DNA from: Eunapius fragilis
Taxonomy: Eukaryota > Porifera > Demospongiae > Spongillida > Spongillidae
Assembly (NCBI GenBank): GCA_963681505.1
Contig: OY811974.1
Coordinates: 9,593,547-9,657,546, forward strand
Length of the DNA: 64,000 nt
Direction of reading: 5' to 3'
Shown: positions 33,305 to 44,036 of the stretch, in pieces
How the letters are laid out: each line of letters opens with the position of its first letter
Numbering within the stretch: the first letter of the stretch is position 1
Made by a program: the position numbers and the translations under genes
Notes under the pieces: model-generated
Seen by the model: the letters and a program-made list of their open reading frames with translations, nothing else
Told to the model about the DNA's origin: nothing
Database searches by the model: none

Positions 33305-34104
33305 CAGGGTCTTTGCGAAAGAACGCAACGCTTTTAGATGAATATAATTTCTAAATAGGATTTTCAATCTAAATGAGTTTATAAACGTACAATAACCACG
33401 TTTAGTCAAATATGAACGGCATTGTCAAAATTCACTTATCTTTAGCAGTTAAAAGGATAAAATCAAATAGCTTGCAATTAACTAAATATATACGACAACT
33501 TTTTATTAATAACTTCATTTATTAACTGAAGTATGACATTAATTTGACTTTGAAAAAACTATGAAATTTGATTGGCGCTTTACTAGTTAATATTCAAAAC
33601 AACAAATCAAACTAGAAAAAGCTAATGACCCACTATGTTATTATTCACTTTGAGTGTTAATAACGGACTATTAAATAATCTATTACCAAATTAAATAGTG
33701 TTTTGTACTTAATTTTATACCAGAATTATTTATGATGGTTATTAAAAATATTTACCACATAACAGCTTCAACCTTAATAATATTAAAGCAAATTATGGTC
33801 TTCAATGTTAATGACTTACTATTGAAACTAGTAACTTGAAATCAGTGCTATTCCACTGCATATCCAGATCTTATGTTGCTTATTATTAGTTATTAAAATC
33901 AATTGTCGTAAACTGCAATCTTGAATAACTTTGTTAATAGAGGGCTTTGAATATTTTGATTTATGAGGGTTTTGATACAATTACTTAACCGCTTATAATA
34001 TAACTATTTGCTTAACTACAGCAACATAAATCAAGCAATTTATTAACTTCAATCCTGAGTTTTATAGGGATTTAAAAGCGTTGCGTTCTTTCGCAAACAC
34101 CCTG
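33305..34104. mobile_element. Tc1/mariner-like nonautonomous element, 800 bp
   Basis: The left end CAGGGTCTTTGCGAAAGAAC and the inverted right end GTTCTTTCGCAAACACCCTG extend for about 35 bp. TA flanks both sides (33303-33304 and 34105-34106). The interior is A+T rich, with many TTATTAAT words and no transposase frame. The CAGGGT start and TA target fit Tc1/mariner. Confidence 0.8.
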
Positions 34105-34768
34105 TATATATCACAGAAATGTGTATTACATGACTATTAGGTTTTTAACAAGTACACTGTATGCAAAATTACATTGGTACCATGCTACAAACATGTTAAA
34201 AGTGTTAAGTTATATTAAATTTTTATGCGTAAATAAAATGGTAAACATTTCTCCATACATAGCTGTTTTCTTTGGTATAAATACAATGGCAAAGAATCAA
34301 TCTATATCTATCAGACATTGGCACCATGTTACAAATATGCTAAAAGTGCTAAGCTGTATTAAACATTATCAATCGGCTTTAATCATGCATGTATTCATGA
34401 TTGCATTGCTAAAAGTGCTGCATTTAAAAAAGTACATGTATGCAAGTTTACATTGGTACCATGCGCTATACAAGTTAAGTGTTAAGTTATATTACACGTT
34501 GTATGGAATGAATTATGCAATGCACATTGGTACCTCGTTACATAGATGTTAAACTGTTAGAACATTATCAATTTGTTCTAGTCATGTGTATCTTAGCATT
34601 TTTTTCAAATACATAAATTGTATCAAGGATTGCATAATTGAACCCCTCCTACATACCATATCTGTGATATGTACCAATTTGTTATATCTGAGCAATAAAG
34701 ATATGCATCTTGAGAACAAATTGACAAAATAGTTTGTTATCATACTACATGGGCAGAAACTGGAGATT

Positions 34769-34827
34769 GGTCCATATGGTCTGCACTAGATCCCAGAGAC
34801 GGTAGTGTGTACGTTGCTAACTTTTAA
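34769..34827 (+). pseudogene. NHL-repeat scrap with one-base deletion
   Basis: Before the break the frame reads GPYGL. After loss of one G it continues as LDPRDGSVYVANF and a TAA stop. This is the last NHL blade seen also at 15735. The deletion and the lack of upstream blades mark it as a pseudogene fragment. Confidence 0.5.
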
Positions 34828-34932
34828 AGGATGTAATCTTTGTTGCTTTACGTCATAATTTGGGGGGACGAGGTAAGTAATAAGCGGACGAAAACGAGCG
34901 ACATCGGAAAGAGTAGACCCCCTATAAATATA

Positions 34933-35177
34933 CATAGATCCGTGACTTCGGAGCGTCGCAGTTGAATATCATTGTTGATGTGCTAATTGGTTGGCAAAGT
35001 TACGGTAAGCGTACTAGTTTTTAAGTAAGACAGTTACGCTCACTCGAGAAAGAATGAATTTTAAAAAATTCACATACATCCCAGTGCAAGAAAAAAAAGA
35101 ATGTTAATGTTGTTATGCCAACCAATTTGCAATCACAACGAAATTCATTGCGACGCTCCGAGGTCACCGGATCTATG
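34933..35177. mobile_element. TA-flanked MITE, 245 bp
   Basis: The ends CATAGATCCGTGACTTCGG and the inverted CCGAGGTCACCGGATCTATG are complementary apart from small differences. GAGCGTCGCA and a TTGGTTGGCA segment extend the arms to about 65 bp. TA flanks both sides. No coding capacity. Confidence 0.7.
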
Positions 35178-35310
35178 TATGGCAACATAAGCTAAATTAC
35201 TTGAGCAAACACAATACAAATTAATCGCACCATCATAGATAATTACTGCATTTCTATATGATTGCACATGCATCCTCTAGCCTTATAGGTGATGCAATGC
35301 ACACACGCAC

Positions 35311-35311
35311 A

Positions 35312-35345
<34 letters not shown>

Positions 35346-35346
35346 A
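35311..35346 (+). repeat. (AC)n microsatellite
   Basis: A dinucleotide run of about 18 units. Confidence 0.9.
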
Positions 35347-35623
35347 CAGACACCTTACACATAAACTGTTGTTGCATAGAGTAAGGGATAGTGTTTGGCT
35401 GAGAAATTCCTGCTATGATTATATGAGACTATGTTCACGTGATCACTCAGTAATCTCAAATGTATATCTCTAGTTTTAATAAAGTACGTCCAAGCCATGC
35501 AACATGATTAACTAACAAAACTGCTTCTTCACTTTACATCACATACAACATTTATTACACACCACACACTATTATTACTCATGAGATAAAGAACTGATTT
35601 TTTTTTTTGTTTTTCTGTGCTAG

Positions 35624-35685
35624 AGACAACACAACCACCAAGGGGAGGTGGAAGGGGAAGAGGGTTATCAACTAATTGGACTTAA
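35624..35685 (+). CDS. Possible terminal exon with RGG-type tail
   Basis: A long T-rich tract ends TGTGCTAG and is followed by ETTQPPRGGGRGRGLSTNWT and a stop. Gly/Arg-rich C-termini are common in RNA-binding proteins. No partner exon was found. Confidence 0.3.
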
Positions 35686-36846
35686 TATGTTCATGCACGA
35701 CCCCCTTCCTTCTCTTCCAAGCAACTTTATTGTCTATAGATAAACTTCTCAAGCCCCAAGCTGGGAGCTAGTTGTGGGTAAACATATCCCATCACCGTCA
35801 GGAGTAGAAACCAGAAGAGAACTTCATGGCGGAAAGGCTCTTTTGTCATATTACATAAGTAGGGCTCTAGTTGTCATGACCACTTCAGCAAGTGAAGCAT
35901 TAAAGAATGATCATCACATTATCAGAATCAATGTCATTGCCACATCATCTATCATCCACATGTGGTACAGCAGCCTTTGTATGCACATGTACATCTGTGT
36001 CCTCTGAGTAGGTGCAAATTATATAAAATAAAACATGCTAGCCTGTGATAAACTTTGTATACGTATTGTTCAGTATATCTTTAGTCAGTTTGTTCATGAA
36101 CATGAGACCCTCTCTCTCAACACTAGTCATGACCTCCCCTCCCTCTCCACATGAGTCATGACCTCCCCTCCCTCTCAACACTAGTCCCTTCCCCCCCTCG
36201 CTTTTCGTATCGGGCCTGAATCGTACAGCCCCCCCCCCCCCCCCCTTCCGCTTTTCATATCGGGTCAGAGCCCTACAGTATCCCCCCTTCCCCGGTCTGC
36301 ATCCCTGTAGTGCGAGGCTGAGCTCGAGTCAGTGGCACCAGCAACTAATTAATGGCTGCGTGCCGTACCATAAATATAATATCTTGGCTACTCGATCCAC
36401 CACAGGGAAGTGCGACTTGCAATAGGCCCATATATGAGCGTGTCTCTTCGCTGAGATTCTAACAGCTATTCATATGGAGCACACACGTGCTGTGGAAGTT
36501 GTTCTATACGCACGTGTGATCTTCACAGAGAAGGCTGCCATGACAGCATGGCGTTCAGTTAGAACATATACCCTATACTTTGCATAAAATACAAGCTGTA
36601 TAAAGCTTGTCTACTCTAGTGATGGCTGTTGCGGCGTGTTAACTCATATTAGCAATGTAGTTGATTGCAACACAACGTACCAACACGTTCGTTCCAACAT
36701 ACTCTCTGACACACACGTACACGCGTGGCCGTACATCTGCTGCCATGTCTGAGAGTTGGCGTACAAGTAACAAGGTTTTGAGGAATACTTGGGCAACATT
36801 ATAATTGACGCGTTATTTTTTTGTATCTTGAATAATTTTAATATGT

Positions 36847-37136
36847 TTGGACCCAGATCTCAAAGAGTTGGGTTATCGATTGAGGCAGGTGTCTGGTGAA
36901 GCCAACTCGTATGCATACCTTACCCAGAGACTGTCAGTTGCCATCCAAAGGGGCAATGCAGCTTCCGTGTTGGGGACAATGAAGGTGGATGAGGATGAAG
37001 TGTTTTTTGTATAACCTTTTTGTACTATTATAATACCGTAGCAGTAGTGTAGGTATAGTTATTATTATTATTTATTAAAGTTATAGTTATTATTGTTAAT
37101 TATTACATAAATTATTCTATTATTGAAAAAAAAATT
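36847..37136 (+). pseudogene. Non-LTR retrotransposon tail, type C
   Basis: The frame encodes DLKELGYRLRQVSGEANSY, TQRLSVAIQRGNAASVLGT and an acidic end before TAA at 37012. It is followed by an A+T-rich 3' tail. The same C-terminal block occurs at 20820 and 39680. Everything 5' of it is missing, the usual outcome of incomplete target-primed reverse transcription. Confidence 0.6.
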
Positions 37137-37139
37137 TAA

Positions 37140-37318
37140 TGGTCAGTGGCTAAGGCCATCATGGGGAGAGAAAATGTCCGGATAGGTTAGTAGAACTGTA
37201 GGGTTTTTTTTAGCGGCATCTAATGTAAGTTAGTTATCCTTATTATTATTAAAATAATGTAATTGTGTTTGTCCATTTATCCTGCTGTAACTGTAAAAAA
37301 TAAAATAATAATAGTAAG
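37140..37318 (+). pseudogene. Non-LTR 3' end, type A, 5'-truncated
   Basis: GTCAGTGGCTAAGGCCATCA, the stop, and the 3' UTR words GCGGCATCTA, TTAGTTATCC and CCTGCTGTAACTGTA match the end of the longer copy at 38400-38570 and the copy at 40060. It ends in (AATAAT)-like sequence, into which the next copy is inserted. Confidence 0.65.
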
Positions 37319-38600
37319 TTAGTGCATCTAGCCAGAGCCACTCCTCCAAGCCATTGTGCTGACTATCTTAAGCTCTTTGATGAGGAGGTAAGGCTATGCT
37401 TCACCTCCTGCATTGCAGTGGACGTCCCTGACCCAAATTGGCAGCAAGCACAACTCAGTCAAAGTTTTGGTGGGCTTGGCTTTTGGTCCCTTGCTTTGCA
37501 CTGTTCTGCTGCGTTTATAGCTTCCCTTGCTTCATCAGGATTTGGTAGTGCCGATAACATACACATGCTTCAGGCTGTGACCAGCTTCAATACTCTGGTT
37601 CCCCCTGACGAGTCAATCACAGCTGAGGAGGTTCTGGTCAACCTGCCTCCACAAAGAGCTCTGTCTAAGAAGCTGGATATGCATGTTTTCCAATCACTGT
37701 TATCTTCCACCTCTCCAGTGAATAAGGCTCGGATCCTTTCTGTTTCTGCCCCTCATGCGGGTTCTTGGATCTCAGTCATCCCTTCTACTGGTTTGGATCT
37801 GCACCTTAACTCTGCTGAATGTCAGATAGCACTCAGATGGTGGTTGGGTCTTGACACCTCTGGAGGTTCTCTGTGTCCACATTGTCCTGATATTGCCCTT
37901 GACCCTCTAGGTCATCATGCAGCCTCCTGCAGACATGGTGGTGATGTGGTTGCAAGGCACAATCACTTGCGGGATATCTTTGCTAACTTTTGCCGCCAGG
38001 CCCACCTTTCTGTGAGGGTTGAAGTTGGGTATGGCTTAGCTAGGGACCATGTTAACTCTCGCCCTGCAGATGTCCTTGTTCAGGGATGGGACAGAGGAAA
38101 GCCTGCGGCCTTTGACGTTACTGTTGCTTCACCCCTTACACCAGTAACCCTCAACAATGCCAGTACATCTGTGGGAGCAGCAGCCTATGCCGCTGAACTT
38201 AGAAAGCATGTGGCCAATGACACCAGATGCCAGGAGTTGGGGTGGACATGTATCCCCCTAGCTGTAGAAACATACGGTAACTGGGGGAAGGAGGCCCAGA
38301 GTGTTTTTTCCCATCTTGCCTCTCTACTTGCCATCGGCCAGGCCATTTCCAAACCCAAAATGCTGGGTGACATCTATGGCCACCTCAACATGTCACTGGT
38401 GAGGTCAGTGGCTAGGGCCATCATGGGGAGAGAACATGTCCGGATAGGTTAGAAGAACTGTAGGTTTGTTAGCGGCATCTATTGTAAGTTAGTTATCCTT
38501 ATAATAATGTAATTGTGTTTGTCCTTTTATCCTGCTGTAACTGTATTTTGTTGTCAATAATGATAATAATAAATAATTATTAAAATAATAATAATAATAA
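37319..38600 (+). pseudogene. Non-LTR Pol C-terminus, type A: knuckle plus nuclease-like domain
   Basis: The frame is open to 38452 but begins abruptly at the preceding tail (GTG at 37322). It encodes the reverse-transcriptase thumb region (LSQSFGGLGFWSL). A Cys/His knuckle follows (CPHCPDIALDPLGHHAASC). Next is a restriction-like nuclease motif (RPADVLVQGWDRGKPAAFDV), with Asp residues spaced as in R2/NeSL/CRE-type elements (family inference). The C-terminus has LGWTCIPLAVETYGNWGKEA. No catalytic reverse-transcriptase motif is present. The 3' UTR ends in an ATA/AAT repeat at 38560-38600. Confidence 0.6.
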
Positions 38601-38869
38601 TTAACAGCCATCCTCACCAGATGTGTCCTGTCTTAAACTATTGATATACTTCATAGTGTGTAATGTATTATTGTTGTTATAACTGTGTATGCATAAAAAT
38701 AATTATTATTATTGGGAAAAGAAAAAAAAATAATAATAAGAGAAATCATACTAATGTACATTATAGGAATACATGAATACATAATGATAACTAACCTACA
38801 AGAGAATACATGAAAGGAATAAATGCACATACAGAACTACATTATTATAAGAGAAATGCCCTTGTTGTC

Positions 38870-39560
38870 TTACCTTGTCATTAGATCCCTTGGGTCACCA
38901 TGCATTAACTTGTCGATATAATGGTGACGTGGTCTCTCGCCATAATAGGGTTCGGGATAGTTTTTTTGAGTCTTGTAGGCAGGCGGGTATTGGTGGCCAA
39001 ATGGAAGTTGGAAGTGGTTTGGGACATGATGCCCGATGTACAAGGCCAGCTGACGTGCTTGTTCCTAATTGGGTTCTGGGAAAACCTGCAGCTTTTGACA
39101 TAACTGTCACATCACCGCTTACTCCAATTACTCTACATGAAGCGAGTGTGACAAGTGGGTCAACTGCTCAGGTGGCTGAGAACAGAAAACATGCCAGCAA
39201 TGACACAAAGTGCTCAGAGCTTGGATGGGTGTGTGTACCTTTGGCAGTTGAGGTATATGGATGTTGGGGTCCTGAAGCACAGACAAACCTTTCTCGACTT
39301 GCAGCGCGCCTGGCAATTAGATTAAATTGTTGCAAGTCCCAGGCCACTTCGGCTCTATATGGCAGGTTAAACCTGGTTCTAGTTAGAGCGAATGCCAGAG
39401 CTCTGCTGTCCCGTTCAATGGCAACTGGATGTTAGTCTCCTCACCTTCTCCGTTCCAGTGTATTGTTTTTTGTTTAGTAACATTGTGTAACTTAAAACTG
39501 TAAATGTTGTATATGGAGTATATCAATAATAATAATAACTTAAGTAGGTTAAAAAAAAAA
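38870..39560 (+). pseudogene. Non-LTR Pol C-terminus, type B
   Basis: This is a relative of the type A copy, starting inside the knuckle (LDPLGHHALTCRYNGDVVSR). It continues through RPADVLVPNWVLGKPAAFDI and LGWVCVPLAVEVYGCWGPEA to a stop at 39435. It carries its own 3' UTR and an (AATAAT) tail. It is truncated at the 5' end and divergent from type A, so at least two lineages are present. The nuclease-like motif is intact but the protein is not complete. Confidence 0.6.
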
Positions 39561-39589
39561 ATAATAATAATAATATATTCCTCTCTTGG

Positions 39590-40024
39590 AGCTAAATACT
39601 TCTTTGTTCCCATAGCATGTGAGTCTCTTGGCGTGTTTGGTGCTGAAACATTGTCCTTTCTTAAGGACCTTGGCCATCGTCTGCACAAAACCACTGGAGA
39701 CTCACAATCCTACCAATTCTTACTCCAGCGCTTTTCTGTGGCAATCCAGAGAGGAAATTCTACCTCCGTCTTGGGAACATTAAGTTCCTTTGATGGTTTA
39801 GATGACTTTTAGTTCTGTGTGCGAGTGATCGAGTGTGTTAGTGTGCCAGTACATTGTATATGTTAGGTTGTGTTGTTGTTAGCCATATATGTTAGTTTAT
39901 ATAATAATGTAGTTCTGTATGTGCATTTATTCCTTTCATGTATTCTCTTGTAGGTTAGTTATCATTATGTATTCATGTATTCCTATAATGTACATTAGTA
40001 TGATGAAAAAAAAAAAAAAATAAA

Positions 40025-40055
<31 letters not shown>

Positions 40056-40060
40056 TAATA
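39590..40060 (+). pseudogene. Non-LTR tail, type C, with (AAATA)/(AAT) tail
   Basis: The frame gives FVPIACESLGVFGAETLSFL, then YQFLLQRFSVAIQRGNSTS and LGTLSSFDGLDDF with a stop at 39812. It aligns with the tails at 36847 and 20820. The 3' UTR ends in A-rich, AATA and AAT repeats near 40007-40060. Confidence 0.6.
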
Positions 40061-40290
40061 AGACATCTATGGCCACCTCAACATGTCACTGGTGAGGTCA
40101 GTGGCTAGGGCCATCATGGGGAGAGAAAATGTCCGGATAGGTTAGAAGAACTGTAGGTTTGTTAGCGGCATCTATTGTAAGTTAGTTATCCTTATAATAT
40201 TGTAATTGTGTTAGTCCTTTTATCCTGCTGTAACTGTATTCTGTTGTCAATAATAATTATTAAAATTAATAATAATAATATCATGATAAT
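40061..40290 (+). pseudogene. Non-LTR 3' end, type A, second truncated copy
   Basis: GACATCTATGGCCACCTCAA through GGAGAGAAAATGTCCGGATA and the 3' UTR repeat the end of the 37319-38600 copy almost base for base. It begins directly after the AAT tail of the preceding insertion. Confidence 0.7.
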
Positions 40291-40399
40291 AACACACTAA
40301 ATAATAACTACTTATTAAACAGACTACTACAAAGTACCTAAGCCTAACTATTGTGTCAGACACAGACTACTCTAATGATCGGGGCAGACTTCTCGTCAA

Positions 40400-40572
40400 A
40401 ATAGCTCTTGCTATGCTGCACGTTAACACCAAACTGCCAAAAAGATCAGCAGTGACCTTACTTTTTGGCAGAGAAACACAGATGGCAAGCCGAGTGGCCA
40501 GACGGGTAAGAGTGGTGCGTTCTTCTCTGCCCCAGTTGCCGTGTGTCTCGACAGCCAGAGGAACACATTAGC
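40400..40572 (-). pseudogene. Non-LTR fragment in reverse orientation
   Basis: The minus strand reads CVPLAVETHGNWGREE and TRLATRLAICVSLPKSKV, the same C-terminal region as the plus-strand copies nearby. It is the only member of the cluster on the minus strand and has no tail. Confidence 0.55.
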
Positions 40573-40685
40573 AGTGAGCGCAAGGTGTCGGACATCTTTG
40601 CACCCCCTCAGCGGCTAGGTCGTCTTAGCCCCATGAACCTTTTCAACGACACAAGGTTTTCATTTGTTGCCAACCCACACGAGAC

Positions 40686-41141
40686 AGCAATGGACAGTGG
40701 CACATCCACAACCAGCACCTAGCATTCCAAGAACTCCCCCACACGCGATACTATCACGTGGGTGGGCAGAAGGGACACCTTAAGCTGTCGAAGGCAGTGA
40801 GTGCCGCAGATGGGTACATGAGTCGTGAAGAGAAGTGCATGACTCTGGATTCTGCCATGCTCAAGAAGCAGTCCCAGCATGGCGTGGGGAAGAAGGGGGG
40901 GGGGAGGCTTGGGTCTTCAGCCATGGGTCCTGCCCCACCCCCTCTTGTGTCGAATGCAGCTGCTAAGCCGTCCAGTCCTGCGTCGCCGGAGGAGACTAGG
41001 GGAGGAGCCTCATCCTTGGCTTCTAACTCTGCCCCGCCCTCTGCCACTAACAATGTGGATGATGGCAAGCCTTTTAGGAGACTGACTTTGTCTGCCAGCC
41101 TTCTAAGGAGACTGAGCCTAGAGCCACCGGGGACAAACTGA
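40686..41141 (+). CDS. Open frame, His-rich N-part, low-complexity C-part
   Basis: From a possible acceptor (CACGAGACAG) a frame runs to a TGA. It encodes QWHIHNQHLAFQELPHTRYY and HVGGQKGHLKLSKAVSAAD, then a Gly/Pro/Ser/Ala-rich part and RLTLSASLLRRLSLEPPG. The first 60 residues look constrained, with regularly placed His and aromatic residues. I do not recognise the family. It may be part of a mobile element, since it abuts the retrotransposon cluster. Confidence 0.35.
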   Translation, partial: SNGQWHIHNQHLAFQELPHTRYYHVGGQKGHLKLSKAVSAADGYMSREEKCMTLDSAMLKKQSQHGVGKKGGGRLGSSAMGPAPPPLVSNAAAKPSSPASPEETRGGASSLASNSAPPSATNNVDDGKPFRRLTLSASLLRRLSLEPPGTN

Positions 41142-41311
41142 TACCCACAGCTCCCATTAGGAAGAAGGTACACATGGGCACATGGGGACATGAGCATGGC
41201 CATGTGGGCACTTGTACATCAGCACAATGGTTGCATCATGGACTATAGCTATTTGGGATCAGTGCAGTGAAAAGAATGTATATTCTAAGACTGGAGATTA
41301 GTCTGTCCATA

Positions 41312-42555
41312 TCAGGACCTACGTTAGTAGGTCCTATGTAGGATTTGAAGTGTGGTGAATACGATTAGCAAAACACCAGATTCCACTATTGCCGTTGCAC
41401 CGTAGAATCAGCTGGACTTTAGCGAGCGTATTTGGATACAGCCAACAATTACCTACAATGTAATAAAACTGCCGACGCTTAGAAAGCCCAGGCAACAGAG
41501 ATAACGCTCTCTCGTTCCCACACTCGAACCTGAAAAAAAGTTTCTCCATCTTCTTCTTCCGGATCTGATAAGATAAGATTTGCTTGGATAAGAGGTTTAT
41601 TGCATTGCATCTTTGTCACGATTGAAGTATAATTTTAGCCGTTATGCGGAAGCACTAGAACCAACAAGTTAGAAACTTATTGTCGAGTTGGATTTGTTTT
41701 ATTATGTTAGAAACGAGGTTATGCTTGACACAAATTTCAATCTCTAGCAAACTTAGTTTTGTTAGTATAGCCCACAACAGATTTTATCAGCCTTTGGAAG
41801 ACAAAAGTGGGCGGGAACGTGTGCTTGAACACGTTCTATATCTCATATAGTGCGCTATTACAGTTTTTGTCACGGTTGTACGGTGTACCAAAAGCTTGAC
41901 GTGTCTGGTTTGTTGTCTTCAAAATGCCATCACGTCGCTCGTGAAGAGAAATGAATCGCTCAAAGAAGATCGCAAAGTTAAATGATGACTGTTGTGTTGG
42001 CGAGTCGCATGATATTGAGGAGCGTGACAATTTTCAAGAAGCGCATAAAGAAAAGAAGACTTGCGAGCGCGACAGGAAGCGCTACAAAGCCGATCCTGAG
42101 AGTAAAAAGGATAGCATGAAGGCCCAATGCATGTGAGCAGATCAAATGGTCTCTTGTGCTACGATAGAGTATTATTCTAAAGTTGCCCAATACATGCCTC
42201 AATATGCATATATACTTCCTCCTTCGTTTATTCTCATGCATAAAAATGTGTGAAACAAGATATAAAAATTTAATTAAAATAAAATTGGTGATGTAGGATT
42301 TGTAGACAGCAACTGAGTAAAAAGTAAGGAAACAAGGATTACGGATATTAGGCATTCATTTAATTATAAATATTACAGACCTACATTATTTAGCAAATCT
42401 ACCTCCTTGAAATTCTGTGCTAAATGTAGGTATGTAATATTAATAATTAAATGAATGCCTAATATCCGTAATCCTTGTTTCCTTACTTTTTACTCAATTG
42501 CTGTCTACAAATCCTACATCACTAATTTTATTTTAATTAAATTTTTATATCTTGT
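41312..42555 (+). mobile_element. Hairpin-foldback element, copy 3, inserted in a tandem repeat
   Basis: The terminal hairpin AGGACCTAC, GTTA, GTAGGTCCT is at 41314-41335. The block is diverged but keeps a CTTCTTCTTC tract near 41550. The foldback is 42255-42555 with its own arm sequence (GTAGGATTTGTAGACAGCAA opposite its complement). Left of the element the host reads GTCTGTCCATAT. Right of it, 34-bp repeats continue with GGAGTTACAG. The element therefore splits one repeat unit, which defines both ends. An exon-like frame lies inside at 41951-42135. Confidence 0.75.
41951..42135 (+). CDS. Exon with Y-x-x-DP-x-x-K repeat, carried in copy 3
   Basis: ATG opens MNRSKKIAKLNDDCCVGES, and the frame continues with ERDRKRYKADPESKKDSMKA to TGCAT before GTGAGC, a good donor. 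Y-x-A-DP-E-x-K-K-x-S resembles short basic repeats that often precede Helitron-type or other transposon proteins in invertebrates (inference from memory). A relic with YSDPKQMRASARDS is present at about 57930 in copy 5, at the same place relative to the foldback. The rest of the gene is missing in both copies. Confidence 0.4.
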
Positions 42556-42676
42556 GGAGTTACAGTGGCCTGAATTAGTCTGTCCATGTGGAGTTACAGT
42601 GGCCTGAATTAGTCTGTCCATATGGAGTTACAGTGGCCTGAATTAGTCTGTCCGTATGGAGTTACAGTGGCCTGAT
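42556..42676 (+). repeat. 34-bp tandem repeat split by copy 3
   Basis: Three full units and one partial unit of GGAGTTACAGTGGCCTGAAT plus TAGTCTGTCCATAT. A further partial unit lies left of the element at 41290-41311. Confidence 0.85.
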
Positions 42677-42719
42677 TTTTCATTATGCATACATTTTAAC
42701 TGCACGTATCACCTTTGAT

Positions 42720-42777
42720 GCTCCCTCCCTCCCTCCTTCCCTCCCTCCCTCCCTCCCTCCCTCCCTCCCTCCCTCCT
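42720..42777 (+). repeat. (CCCT)n microsatellite
   Basis: A pyrimidine repeat with one irregular unit, just before the CCCTCCCCATACA minisatellite. Confidence 0.9.
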
Positions 42778-42884
42778 GGACAATACTGTGCTAAGTTCCT
42801 TTTCACTGCAATGATCCCACCTAGTGACATGGAGTATTCATTGACCACCACCTTATACATCTCCATTGTATCCCATGCACCCTC

Positions 42885-43383
42885 CCCACACACACTCTCC
42901 ATATACCCTCCCCACAACCCTCCACACACACCCTCTCCATACACCCTCCCCATACATCCTCTCCATATACCCTCCCCATACACCCTCCCCACACCCTCTC
43001 CATACACCCTCCCCATACCCCCTCCCCACATACCCTCTCCATACACCCTCCCCACACCCTCTCCATACACCCTCCCCATACACCCTCCCCACACACCCTC
43101 CCCATACACCCTACCCACACCCTCCCCACACACCCTCCATACACCCTCTCCATACATCCTCTCCATACACCCCCACACACTCTCCATACACCCTCTCCAC
43201 ACACCCTCCCCATACACCCTCCCCACACACCCTCCATAACCCTCCCCACACACCCTCCCCATACACCCTCCCCACACACCCTCTCCATACACCCTCCCCA
43301 CACACCCTCCGCATACATCCTCCCCACACACTCTCCATACACCCTCCCCATACACCCTCCCCATACACCCTCCCCATACCCTA
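42885..43383 (+). repeat. CCCTCCCCATACA-type minisatellite
   Basis: About 35 irregular units of 12-15 bp (CCCTCCCCATACA, CCCTCTCCATACA, CCCTCCACACA). The array forms the pyrimidine-rich end of an intron, immediately upstream of the acceptor at 43386. Long frames on both strands (GRVYGEGVW type) are artefacts of the repeat. Confidence 0.9.
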
Positions 43384-43386
43384 CAG

Positions 43387-43602
43387 AAGGCTGCCAGTGT
43401 TGACCATGGTATAATGGATTGGAACCTTCCTGTCATCCAGAAGTCTGCTAAGATCTCTGACCCCAAGGAGGACGCACAGCCTTTGGACTCTGAGAAGGTA
43501 GTGGCTCCTCCAGTCCCCAGTCCTTCTGATTCCAAGGCCGTGGGGACACCAGTGGAGAGTAAAGCCAGTGGTATTCCTACTGAGCAAAGATCTGTGAGAA
43601 AG
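43387..43602 (+). CDS. 216-nt exon, Pro/Ser/Lys-rich
   Basis: The acceptor CCCTACAG and donor GAAAG|GTTGGT bound exactly 72 codons in phase 0. The residues include KAASVDHGIMDWNLPVIQKS, DPKEDAQPLDSEKVV and PSPSDSKAVGTPVESK. The segment looks disordered and linker-like. The next plus-strand exon (44806-45021) is also 216 nt and phase 0, so they join in frame. An alternative donor four bases later (GTGAGC) would break the phase match. Confidence 0.5.
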
Positions 43603-44036
43603 GTTGGTGAGCAATGGTGATGAGAGGGAGTGGGGAAGAGGAAGATATGTTATATACTACAAGAAGCTACTGTTACCATGGTGATGTGGGTGTAGTAAGA
43701 GGAGTGTGGTTATTGGGCCGGGCTATTAGGTTCTGAATTTAGAATCTAATTGATAAGTGACAATTTCAAAACTGGTTAATATATTGACTGTTTGGGTGTC
43801 TTCAACAATTTTAGTCTGTCTGTGTATTTGTATTTACATGTAGTTGACCAAATGGTGCGCTGCTGTGATGAAATAACTTCGAGTCTTTGTCAATGAATGT
43901 TTTTATTAATGGCATACTAATAATCTGTATTATTAATAATGTTATTACTATTCACAGTAATTGAAACATAACTACCCAAACCTGTATTCCATGAGTTAGG
44001 GGTGTTAACACATACGCATGGGGGTCGGGACCAATG

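Noticed and set aside
42885..43383. Regularly spaced repeats resembling a CRISPR array
   Set aside because: Units are 12-15 bp with no unique spacers, in eukaryotic intron-like DNA.
42696..43535. Minus-strand frame of 279 codons and its plus-strand counterparts
   Set aside because: Almost entirely the CCCTCCCCATACA minisatellite read in different frames; the real exon is on the plus strand at 43387-43602.
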